From the NCBI GenBank assembly GCA_020722945.1, contig DYJV01000085.1:1-8191 (forward strand): DNA of 8,191 nt, given 5' to 3'. Under the pieces are notes generated by a model that ran no database searches, was not told where the DNA came from, and saw only the letters and a program-made list of their open reading frames with translations. This DNA comes from Candidatus Methylomirabilis sp. GTDB taxonomy: Bacteria > DYJV01. Below, one piece after another: positions 1 through 6,102 of this stretch (within the stretch, counting starts at the first letter, position 1; every line of letters begins with the position of its first letter). The position numbers were made by a program, and so were the translations under genes.

Positions 1-106
1 CGAGCAATATAGAGATTAATATAAATATCCATCCTGCTTTTGTAATATCGATAACACGATTTTTTGAAATAATTTCTCTTTTTAGAGAGGAATTTTGATT
101 TGACAT
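1..106 (-). CDS. N-terminus of probable DUF58-family membrane-anchored protein (partial)
   Basis: An open frame starts at ATG 106-104 and runs off the left edge; about 35 residues are visible. After a polar stretch it reads VIDITKAGWIFILISILL. This resembles the 'T-x-x-GW-hydrophobic' opening of DUF58 proteins, where a first transmembrane helix follows directly. DUF58 proteins are often encoded beside MoxR-type AAA ATPases and VWA proteins, but that neighbourhood would lie outside the window. The start is uncertain. An in-frame ATG also lies at 127-125 (adding seven residues), and neither start has a Shine-Dalgarno sequence, unlike most genes here. The sequence TGCTATACC just upstream could be an extended -10, which would make the message nearly leaderless; that is speculative. 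The family call rests on one short motif. Confidence 0.5.
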   Translation of the reverse strand, partial: MSNQNSSLKREIISKNRVIDITKAGWIFILISILL

Positions 107-130
107 AGATTGTAGTTGGTATAGCATATA

Positions 131-178
131 AAAACTACAACCTATTCCAGATTACAAATGAAGATAGGTTGTAGTTTT
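131..178 (-). terminator. Rho-independent terminator after oadB
   Basis: A perfect 15-bp inverted repeat (131-145 with 164-178) surrounds an 18-nt loop and begins 12 nt after the oadB stop. Read on the minus strand, the second arm ends in TTTT and continues TATAT, giving a U-rich tail. The stem has only moderate G+C, mostly A/T pairs with a CTACAACC core. A third partial copy of one arm at 110-117 is described among the findings. Confidence 0.75.
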
Positions 179-190
179 ATGAATAATGAT

Positions 191-1324
191 TTATTTTGCC
201 AATAAACTTAAAAAATATCCACCTGCAATGGCTGAACCTATAACTCCAGCAACATTTGGTCCCATTGCGTGCATTAATAAGAAATTTTGTTTGTTCTCCT
301 TTTGTCCCATATGTTGAACAATTCTTGCAGACATTGGAACTGCTGATACTCCTGCTGCTCCAATCATTGGGTTTATAGGATTCTTGGATATCTTTGAATA
401 AATTTTACCCATAATAACTCCACCAGCTGTGCTGATTGCAAAAGCAACAAGACCGAGGAATAGAACAAGTAAAGTCTTTGTTTGAACCACTGCCTCTGCG
501 GGCATAGATGCACCAATACCAAGCATAAGAAGGATAGTTACGATATTCATAAGTGAATTTTGAGAAGTTTCAGTCAATCTTGGAACGACGCCAGATTCTC
601 TAAATAAATTGCCAACCATAAGAAGCCCGACAAGTGGTGCAGATTTTGGCATAATGAGTAGGACTATTATCATTGTTATTATAGGAAAAAGTATCCTTTC
701 GGTTTTTGAAACTGGTCTGAGCATAGGTTTCATGTATATTTTTCTCTCTGCTTCAGTAGTGAGGAGTTTGATGATAGGTGGTTGAATTATTGCAACCATT
801 GCCATATATGAATATGCCGCTGTTGCAGTGAGACCCATTATATGTGGAGCAAGTATCCCTGTCGTATAAAGTGTGGTAGGTCCGTCCGCTCCACCAATAA
901 TGCCGATTGAGCAAGCTTCTGGAATTGAAAATCCTAAAAGAACTGCTCCCAACATAGCAACATAAATTCCTAATTGTGCAGCACCTCCAAGAATAAAGGA
1001 TCTTGGATTTGCTATCAGAGGAGAAAAATCCATCATTGCACCAATGCAAAAGAATATAAATTGAGGAAGAATAGTCCACTGGTATAATCCGTATTTTAAT
1101 ATTATCCCAAGAAATCCAGCCTGACCTGGACCTAATTCTGGTGAAGGTGGTGTAAGTAATCCTGTTAGTGGGAGATTTGCAAGTAGCATTCCACAGCCAA
1201 TTGGTAAGAGTTCATAAGGTTCCCACTTTTTCCAAACCCCCAAATAGATAAAAATTAAGCCTATAATTATCATAATAATGTGAGGAAGATCTAATTCTGA
1301 AAAACCAGTTTGTAAACCTATCAT
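191..1324 (-). CDS. oadB: Na+-translocating decarboxylase, beta subunit (OadB/MmdB/GcdB family)
   Basis: This is the integral membrane subunit of biotin-dependent sodium-pumping decarboxylases (oxaloacetate, methylmalonyl-CoA or glutaconyl-CoA). It decarboxylates carboxybiotin and exports Na+ across the inner membrane. The 377-aa protein has full family length and many hydrophobic segments. It carries GGADGPTT at 144-151 with Asp147, matching the essential Asp203 of Klebsiella OadB; Tyr173 matches Tyr229. The segment NPMIGAAGVSAVPMSAR at 318-334 supplies Asn318, Gly322, Ser327 and Arg334, matching Asn373, Gly377, Ser382 and Arg389. The family hallmark MHAMGPNVAG is at 351-360. All the ion- and biotin-site residues I can align are kept, so it should be active. 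The start is supported by AGGAGG 7 nt upstream and an ATGA overlap with the small gene before it. The substrate cannot be decided because the carboxyltransferase subunit is not in the window. Confidence 0.95.
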   Translation of the reverse strand: MIGLQTGFSELDLPHIIMIIIGLIFIYLGVWKKWEPYELLPIGCGMLLANLPLTGLLTPPSPELGPGQAGFLGIILKYGLYQWTILPQFIFFCIGAMMDFSPLIANPRSFILGGAAQLGIYVAMLGAVLLGFSIPEACSIGIIGGADGPTTLYTTGILAPHIMGLTATAAYSYMAMVAIIQPPIIKLLTTEAERKIYMKPMLRPVSKTERILFPIITMIIVLLIMPKSAPLVGLLMVGNLFRESGVVPRLTETSQNSLMNIVTILLMLGIGASMPAEAVVQTKTLLVLFLGLVAFAISTAGGVIMGKIYSKISKNPINPMIGAAGVSAVPMSARIVQHMGQKENKQNFLLMHAMGPNVAGVIGSAIAGGYFLSLLAK

Positions 1325-1473
1325 TTCCCCGCCTCCTGTTTATTTTTACTCCCTATTTTTTGTATTATTTTACCTATCCACTCCATAATAAATGCAAGTA
1401 AAACCATAATAATCATTACCAGACTTATGCCTATTCCAAAAATCTTTAGAGCTTCGTTTATGTTGTTATTCAT
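1321..1473 (-). CDS. oadG: Small single-pass membrane protein, OadG/MmdD-like gamma subunit
   Basis: This is a 50-residue ORF with a GGAGG ribosome site 7 nt before its ATG. Its TGA overlaps the oadB start (ATGA), which indicates translational coupling. The protein begins MNNNINEALKIFGIGISLVM, has one transmembrane helix at about residues 11-32, then an amphipathic basic stretch (EWIGKIIQKIGSKNK) and ends in a short Lys-rich tail. That layout matches the gamma/delta subunit of Na+-pumping decarboxylases: N-terminal helix, then a short cytoplasmic tail that holds the beta subunit to the catalytic subunit. Its position directly before oadB supports the call. It is shorter than the enterobacterial OadG and lacks the long Pro/His-rich zinc-binding tail, so how it contacts the alpha subunit is unclear. 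Sequence similarity in this family is low, and the assignment leans on gene order and topology. Confidence 0.8.
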   Translation of the reverse strand: MNNNINEALKIFGIGISLVMIIMVLLAFIMEWIGKIIQKIGSKNKQEAGK

Positions 1474-1724
1474 CCTGTCCCCTCCATAAATTTATTTAAA
1501 ACAATGAAAACAAGATATTTGTAAATTATAGAGCAAATTTATATTGACTTTTTTTGTATGCAAAGTTTTAGAAATTAAATGAAAATAGTATTAATTATAG
1601 AAATTCAAAATTAAATATTTATATCCAAAAGTAAGAAGCAACCTAAATAAAATAGGGTAGCAACTATTATTTAAAATTTAGAAATTGTATTTGTATATAC
1701 ATATATACAAAATTTGTCCATTAT
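1474..1724. other. AT-rich intergenic region upstream of oadGB
   Basis: This 251-nt stretch has no convincing ORF on either strand. It lies between the secG terminator and oadG, and should hold the oadGB promoter. The best -10 match on the minus strand is TATAAT at 1530-1525, about 50 nt before the oadG start. No good -35 sits 16-18 nt upstream of it (the sequence there is close to AAAAAG), so the promoter is only a candidate. A perfect palindrome at 1690-1711 is listed separately. I see no riboswitch-like fold or tRNA. Confidence 0.5.
1690..1711. repeat. 22-bp near-perfect palindrome, possible operator
   Basis: The arms tttgtatata (1690-1699) and tatatacaaa (1702-1711) are perfect reverse complements separated by only 2 nt (ca). 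With no usable loop it is more likely a DNA-level dyad, such as a dimeric regulator site, than an RNA hairpin. It lies about 217 nt upstream of oadG and just beyond the secG terminator. In sequence this rich in A and T, chance alternating T/A dyads occur, so function is unproven. Confidence 0.35.
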
Positions 1725-1765
1725 AACAAAAGCGCCACATTGCATTTGACTACAATGTGGCACTT
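1725..1765 (-). terminator. Terminator closing the gap-pgk-tpiA-secG block
   Basis: The stem pairs 1730-1742 with 1753-1765. Its core gccacattg/caatgtggc is perfect, and in the minus-strand RNA it extends to 13 bp through one G-U pair. The loop is 10 nt. The minus-strand RNA then continues UUUUGUU, a typical U tail. It lies 32 nt beyond the secG stop. The opposite strand lacks a T run, so it acts only on minus-strand transcription. Confidence 0.85.
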
Positions 1766-1797
1766 GAGTATTGACTTTATAAAATAGTATTATTTAC

Positions 1798-2109
1798 TTA
1801 CTTGTTAACAGGAATAGGGACAGAAGTAGACTTCTCACTCTTTTGAGAAGGTTTTATGCTATCTACAACTGATTTTTTGTTTACAGAAGAAGTATAAGAC
1901 ATCAGTATTGATAAGAGTAAAAATAATCCTGCTAAAACTGAAGTTACTTTAATTAAGAAACCACTACTACCTTGGCTGCCAAAAACTGAATCACTTGTCC
2001 CACTGCTACCAAATGCAGAACCGAGATCCATCCCAGAACTTGATTGTAATAGTATTACTACAATAAGGATAAGGCATATTATTAAATGTACTACCAACAA
2101 TGCTCCCAT
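1798..2109 (-). CDS. secG: Protein translocase subunit SecG
   Basis: This is the small accessory subunit of the SecYEG channel in the inner membrane, which stimulates SecA-driven export. The 103-aa protein has the family pattern: helix 1 at about 4-22, then LLQSSSGMDLG at 20-30, SAFGSSG and SVFGSQGSSGFL around 31-52, helix 2 at about 53-71, and a polar Lys/Ser/Pro tail. The Gly/Ser-rich loop with two FGS motifs is the SecG signature. The start codon shares one base with the tpiA stop (TAATG). The Shine-Dalgarno AAGGAG lies 8 nt upstream, inside the tpiA reading frame, so translation is probably coupled. The tpiA-secG order is widespread in bacteria. The gene is followed by a terminator and ends the block. 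Confidence 0.95.
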   Translation of the reverse strand: MGALLVVHLIICLILIVVILLQSSSGMDLGSAFGSSGTSDSVFGSQGSSGFLIKVTSVLAGLFLLLSILMSYTSSVNKKSVVDSIKPSQKSEKSTSVPIPVNK

Positions 2110-2864
2110 TAACTAAACTCCTTGTCAAAATTTATTATTTGTATAAATTCGGTAAAATCTAAAGATGCACCACCAACTAATACGCCATTGACATTGTCAA
2201 TAGACATAATCTCTTTAATATTAGAAGATTTTACACTTCCCCCATATAACAAAGGGATATTATTTGCAATATTTTTTTGTAAATAATTTGTTAACCAATT
2301 GTGGACATCGCTTATCTGGTTAATTGAAGCGGTTTTCCCAGTTCCTATTGCCCAGACAGGCTCATAAGCTATTATTAGTAAATTTGTATTTAAACTCTTT
2401 TTTAGAGATGAGGAAAGCTGTCTCTCTAATACATGGAAAGTTTGACCATTCTCCCTTTCGGATAAAGTCTCTCCAATACAGAAAATTGTAATAATATTGT
2501 TATTAAGTAAAGCTGATACTTTTTCGGATATTAATTGATCTGATTCGTTAAAAATATATCTTCTTTCGGAGTGTCCAATAATTACAAAGTCAACTCCAAT
2601 ATCTGAAAGCATCTCAAAAGATATCTCCCCTGTGAATGCTCCTTTATGTTCGTAAAAGCAGTTTTGTGCACCAATTTTGCAATTTATTTTATATTTTTCT
2701 ATTTCCCTCTTTATATATTCGATATAAAGAGATGGTGGTGCTATTAATATTTCTCTGTTTTGGTAATTTATACTACTTTTTTTAAGATTGAACTCCTTAA
2801 AAAAGATATCAATATCTTTTTTAAGATTATTCATTTTCCAGTTCCCAGCAATTATATTTTTCAT
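2109..2864 (-). CDS. tpiA: Triosephosphate isomerase
   Basis: This cytoplasmic enzyme interconverts dihydroxyacetone phosphate and glyceraldehyde 3-phosphate in glycolysis and gluconeogenesis. At 251 aa it has normal length for this (beta/alpha)8-barrel family. Visible hallmarks are GNWKMN at 7-12 (Asn8, Lys10), GHSERR at 97-102 with catalytic His98, AYEPVWAIGTGKTA at 166-179 with catalytic Glu168 and the mobile loop 6, and the phosphate-binding LLYGGSV (205-211) and GVLVGGASL (227-235). All catalytic residues are present. GAGG 5 nt upstream supports the start. It lies 96 nt after pgk and overlaps secG by one base. The 96-nt gap is AT-rich, with only weak dyads and no clear terminator or promoter. 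Confidence 0.97.
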   Translation of the reverse strand: MKNIIAGNWKMNNLKKDIDIFFKEFNLKKSSINYQNREILIAPPSLYIEYIKREIEKYKINCKIGAQNCFYEHKGAFTGEISFEMLSDIGVDFVIIGHSERRYIFNESDQLISEKVSALLNNNIITIFCIGETLSERENGQTFHVLERQLSSSLKKSLNTNLLIIAYEPVWAIGTGKTASINQISDVHNWLTNYLQKNIANNIPLLYGGSVKSSNIKEIMSIDNVNGVLVGGASLDFTEFIQIINFDKEFS

Positions 2865-2960
2865 ATTAGCCTCGTTGATGGAAAGTCTTTATAAATAGAA
2901 AATTTCAATTAAGTTGAAAATTTATCTCAATAAATTAAGAAATTATTTTCTCAAGATAAT

Positions 2961-4154
2961 TTAAAATTTACTATTTTCTAATGCAACAACAGCAGGGAGT
3001 TCTTTCCCTTCAAGAAGATGTAAAAAAGCACCTCCACCTGTTGATATATAAGACATTCTATCTACCTCCCCAGCTTTATGAACAGCAACATCTGTATCGC
3101 CACCACCTATTATTGTGAGAGCGTAAGTATTTGCAACACTATGGACAAGCGACATTGTGCCTCTTGCAAATATCTCCATTTCAAATACTCCCATAGGTCC
3201 GTTCCAAACAATTGTTTTTGCATCTCGTATAACTTCAGAAAATAGGGTAGTTGTTGCAGGTCCGATATCAAGACCCATAAATTCATCTGGTATCTCTTTT
3301 ATCGGGACAACCTTTACATCTGCATTTACATTTATCTCTTTTGCAACAACGCAATCAACAGGTAGATAAAGCTTTACATTTTTATCCTTTGCTTTTTTTA
3401 TAATATCTATTGCTTTTCCTATAAGATCTAATTCACATAGTGATTTCCCAACAGAGATACCCAAAGCCTTTATGAATGTGAAAGCCATTCCACCACCTAT
3501 TATTATTTTGTCAACTCTATCTACAAGATTTTCAAGTGCTCCAAGTTTGTCAGAAACTTTTGCCCCGCCTACAATAGCTACAAGTGGTCTGAGAGGATTT
3601 TGTAATGCACGGTTAAAATAGGTAATTTCATCTTTCATTAGAAATCCACCTACACTGATAGGCATAACCTCTGTAATAGCAACATTGGCAGCATGACTCC
3701 TATGTGCATTCCCAAATGCATCATCTAAATATATATCCCCTAATTTTGAGAGTTCTTTTGCAAATTCGATGTCATTTTTACTCTCACCTGGATGAAATCT
3801 TAAATTTTCAAGAAATATTATACTTTCATCAGGTGCATTATCAATTGCTTCCTTTACTTTGTCACCGATACAATCATCAATAAAAATAACATCTTTTTTT
3901 ATAAGTCTTTCGAGTCTTTTGGCAACTATCTCCATACTAAATTCAGGCAATCTTTTACCTTTTGGCCTTCCTCTATGGCTTAGAATAACAACTTTTGCTT
4001 TTTCATCAAGGAGATAGTTGATTGTGGGAAGAGCACGCCTAATACGAACATCGTCAGTAATATTTCCATGTTCATCAGTAGGGACATTAAAATCAAATCT
4101 ACATAGAACTCTTTTACCTTTTAAATTTTTTAGAGAGTCTATAAATTTTATCAT
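2961..4154 (-). CDS. pgk: Phosphoglycerate kinase
   Basis: This cytoplasmic enzyme transfers the acyl phosphate of 1,3-bisphosphoglycerate to ADP, reversibly. The 397-aa, two-domain protein has full bacterial length. The N-terminal substrate domain shows RFDFNVP (19-25), SHRGRP (59-64), ENLRFHPGE (116-124) and HRSHA (151-155), which supply the basic-patch arginines. The C-terminal nucleotide domain shows GGAKVSDK (196-203), IGGGMAFTF (219-227), WNGPMGVFE (317-325), GGGDT (350-354) and STGGGA (371-376). Nothing essential looks missing. GAGGAG lies 7 nt before the ATG. It starts 25 nt after the gap stop, with no terminator between, so gap-pgk are almost certainly co-transcribed. Confidence 0.98.
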   Translation of the reverse strand: MIKFIDSLKNLKGKRVLCRFDFNVPTDEHGNITDDVRIRRALPTINYLLDEKAKVVILSHRGRPKGKRLPEFSMEIVAKRLERLIKKDVIFIDDCIGDKVKEAIDNAPDESIIFLENLRFHPGESKNDIEFAKELSKLGDIYLDDAFGNAHRSHAANVAITEVMPISVGGFLMKDEITYFNRALQNPLRPLVAIVGGAKVSDKLGALENLVDRVDKIIIGGGMAFTFIKALGISVGKSLCELDLIGKAIDIIKKAKDKNVKLYLPVDCVVAKEINVNADVKVVPIKEIPDEFMGLDIGPATTTLFSEVIRDAKTIVWNGPMGVFEMEIFARGTMSLVHSVANTYALTIIGGGDTDVAVHKAGEVDRMSYISTGGGAFLHLLEGKELPAVVALENSKF

Positions 4155-4179
4155 AGCATACTCCTCTTATTTAATTAAA

Positions 4180-5193
4180 TTAAAGAAGTTTCCCTATATA
4201 TTTTGTAAGGTCAACTAATCGGCAAGCATATCCAAATTCATTATCATACCAACCAAAAATCTTAACAAAATTATTGTCAATAACTTCTGTAAGTAGTGAA
4301 TCAAATATTGTAGAGTGGTTATTACCTATAAAATCAGCTGAAACAAGAGGTTCTTCACAATATTCAATTATCCCTTTAAGGCTTGATTCACTTGCTTTTT
4401 TGAATGCTAAATTTATTTCATCTTTTGTAACATTTTTTTCTGTTTCTATGGCTAAATCAACGATAGAAACATCAGCAACAGGCACTCTAATTGCCAATCC
4501 TGTCAATTTTCCAGAAACTTGAGGAATAACAAGTCCAACAGCTTCTGCCGCCCCTGTTGTTGTGGGTATCATAGATAGAGCTGCAGCTCTTGCCCTTCTG
4601 AAATCTTTTTTATGCCTGCTATCAAGAAGCATCTGATCTTTTGTGTAGGCGTGGACAGTTGTCATCATGCCTCTTTTTATGCCAAAATTATCAAGCATAA
4701 CTTTTACCATTGGAGCAAGACAATTTGTTGTGCATGAGGCATTTGAAATAACATGATCTTTGTTATTGGAGTAAGTTGTTTCATTTATTCCCATTACGAT
4801 AGTAGCATCTGCTTTTTTGCATGGAGCTGAAACTACCACTTTTTTTGCACCAGCTTCAAGAAAAACCGAAACTTCATCTCTATTTTTGTATTTACCAGAA
4901 CATTCAATTACTATATCTACTCCAAGTGATTTCCAATCAACATCTTTTGGGTTTGTAGCTTTTATAAGTTTTACCTCTTTATTGTTTATTATGATAGCCT
5001 TATCTTTGGCAATAATATCACCATTTTTGTATCCACCAGATATTGAATCATATTTTGTAAGGTGTCTTATTGTTTTGGAATCATCAGTTGTGCTGACAAT
5101 TGCTTTACAATTAAACTCATTATTATCAATCAGGATTCTTAATGCATCTCTCCCGATTCTTCCAAAACCATTAATTGCAACATTAATAGACAT
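4180..5193 (-). CDS. gap: Type I glyceraldehyde-3-phosphate dehydrogenase, likely NADP-using or dual-cofactor
   Basis: This enzyme catalyses phosphorylating oxidation of glyceraldehyde 3-phosphate, or the reverse in gluconeogenesis. The 337-aa protein has NGFGRIGR (8-15, Rossmann), ASCTTN (152-157) with catalytic Cys154, HAYT with His181, TTTGAA (211-216), the phosphate-binding Arg236 in LAIRVP, and WYDNEFGY (315-322), so it should be active. The cofactor site is unusual. The segment AIVSTTDDSKT (31-41) has Thr35 where NAD-dependent enzymes have the Asp that binds the adenine ribose (Asp32 numbering). DSRHKKDFRR (191-200) has Arg193 in place of the NAD-typical Pro188. Both changes go in the direction seen in NADP-using enzymes, as in Bacillus subtilis GapB, where that Asp is Ala. 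It starts with AAAGGAGG 6 nt upstream and only 20 nt after ccsA. No second gap paralogue is in the window. Family certainty is very high; the cofactor call is inference. Confidence 0.97.
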   Translation of the reverse strand: MSINVAINGFGRIGRDALRILIDNNEFNCKAIVSTTDDSKTIRHLTKYDSISGGYKNGDIIAKDKAIIINNKEVKLIKATNPKDVDWKSLGVDIVIECSGKYKNRDEVSVFLEAGAKKVVVSAPCKKADATIVMGINETTYSNNKDHVISNASCTTNCLAPMVKVMLDNFGIKRGMMTTVHAYTKDQMLLDSRHKKDFRRARAAALSMIPTTTGAAEAVGLVIPQVSGKLTGLAIRVPVADVSIVDLAIETEKNVTKDEINLAFKKASESSLKGIIEYCEEPLVSADFIGNNHSTIFDSLLTEVIDNNFVKIFGWYDNEFGYACRLVDLTKYIGKLL

Positions 5194-5213
5194 TTTTCCC
5201 TCCTTTATAATTT

Positions 5214-6038
5214 TTAGAGATTTCCATAGCTGTGTAAACCTGATAAAAGAATATTAACACCTAAATATGTGAAAATTACAGAACCAAAACCTATTATTGA
5301 TAAAAAAGCAGCCTTTTCGCCTCTCCAACCTTTTGTGTATCTTGCATGTAAGAAAGCAGCATAGACAAACCATGTAATAAGTGACCATGTCTCTTTTGGA
5401 TCCCAACTCCAATAAGTCCCCCAAGCATAATTAGCCCATGCGGCACCTGTAATAATACCAAGCGTCAACATAGGGAAACCTATAGCGATGCTTTTATATA
5501 TAAGATCATCAAGAATATTATGATTTGGAAGAAATTTGAATTTGTCTGATGTTTTTATTTTTATGAAATATAAGATGCTAATTCCGCACGATACAGCAAA
5601 TGCAGCATAAGATAAAAAACAAGTTATAACATGGGAGGTAAGCCAATTACTTTGAAGTGCAGGTATAAGTGGCTCTATTCTTGTAGATATATAAAGAGAG
5701 CAGAAAGCAAGAGTAAGAACAGGAAATATCATTACAAAAACACCAAGTATTTTGATTTTGTAATAGAATTCTAATATCAGATATATCAAAACAGTCATCA
5801 TAGAGAAAAAAATTAGTGATTCGTATAGGTTTGCCAATGGAATATGTCCTATCCCAATATCGTATGATTCCTTCCATCTCATAAAAAATGCTATTGTCTG
5901 TAGAGATAACCCTAAAATAGCTGTAAATGTAGATAATTTGGAAGTGAAGTTGTCCCTCATAAAAAAATATATAAGATAGAATATAAAACTTCCCAAGTAT
6001 ATAAAAGTTGCTAAACTAAAAAGAGTAGAGCTATTCAT
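5214..6038 (-). CDS. ccsA: Cytochrome c biogenesis protein CcsA (ResC/CcsB type)
   Basis: This multi-spanning membrane subunit of System II cytochrome c maturation, with ResB, carries haem across the membrane and attaches it to CXXCH motifs in the periplasm. The 274-aa protein has roughly eight hydrophobic helices. It contains the tryptophan-rich haem-handling WWD segment WGTYWSWDPKETWS at 206-219. It also has histidines expected to ligate haem: His136 (SHV), His231 (LHAR) and His269 (LHSYG). His65 lies in IGHIPLANLYES, a typical early loop. The family includes related CcmC/CcmF proteins, but the adjacent ResB makes System II clear. The start has GGAGG 5 nt upstream. It begins 64 nt after the resB stop; the gap is AT-rich, and I could not settle on a promoter there. 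Confidence 0.96.
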   Translation of the reverse strand: MNSSTLFSLATFIYLGSFIFYLIYFFMRDNFTSKLSTFTAILGLSLQTIAFFMRWKESYDIGIGHIPLANLYESLIFFSMMTVLIYLILEFYYKIKILGVFVMIFPVLTLAFCSLYISTRIEPLIPALQSNWLTSHVITCFLSYAAFAVSCGISILYFIKIKTSDKFKFLPNHNILDDLIYKSIAIGFPMLTLGIITGAAWANYAWGTYWSWDPKETWSLITWFVYAAFLHARYTKGWRGEKAAFLSIIGFGSVIFTYLGVNILLSGLHSYGNL

Positions 6039-6102
6039 TATTGCCTCCAGTAAATTGTAAATCTCTCACTATTAAAATTAAATATTATGTAAAATTATTG
6101 AG

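Noticed and set aside
753-1079. Minus-strand 108-codon frame inside oadB
   Set aside because: It is an alternate frame of a strongly supported membrane protein gene, with Ser/Tyr/Cys-rich nonsense composition.
2898-2962. AT-rich imperfect dyads between pgk and tpiA (2898-2923 and 2940-2962)
   Set aside because: The arms are nearly all A/T, imperfect or short, and lack a U tail in the right place; they do not support a terminator.
4817-5257. Plus-strand 146-codon open frame opposite gap
   Set aside because: It is a shadow of the highly conserved gap gene, has no recognisable domain and has no ribosome site; the same applies to the shorter plus-strand frames opposite pgk, gap and the cytochrome.
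6039-6102. Promoter for ccsA-gap in the resB-ccsA gap
   Set aside because: Several TTTACA- and TAATAT-like words occur, but none pair at 16-18 nt spacing; in AT-rich DNA these matches carry little weight.
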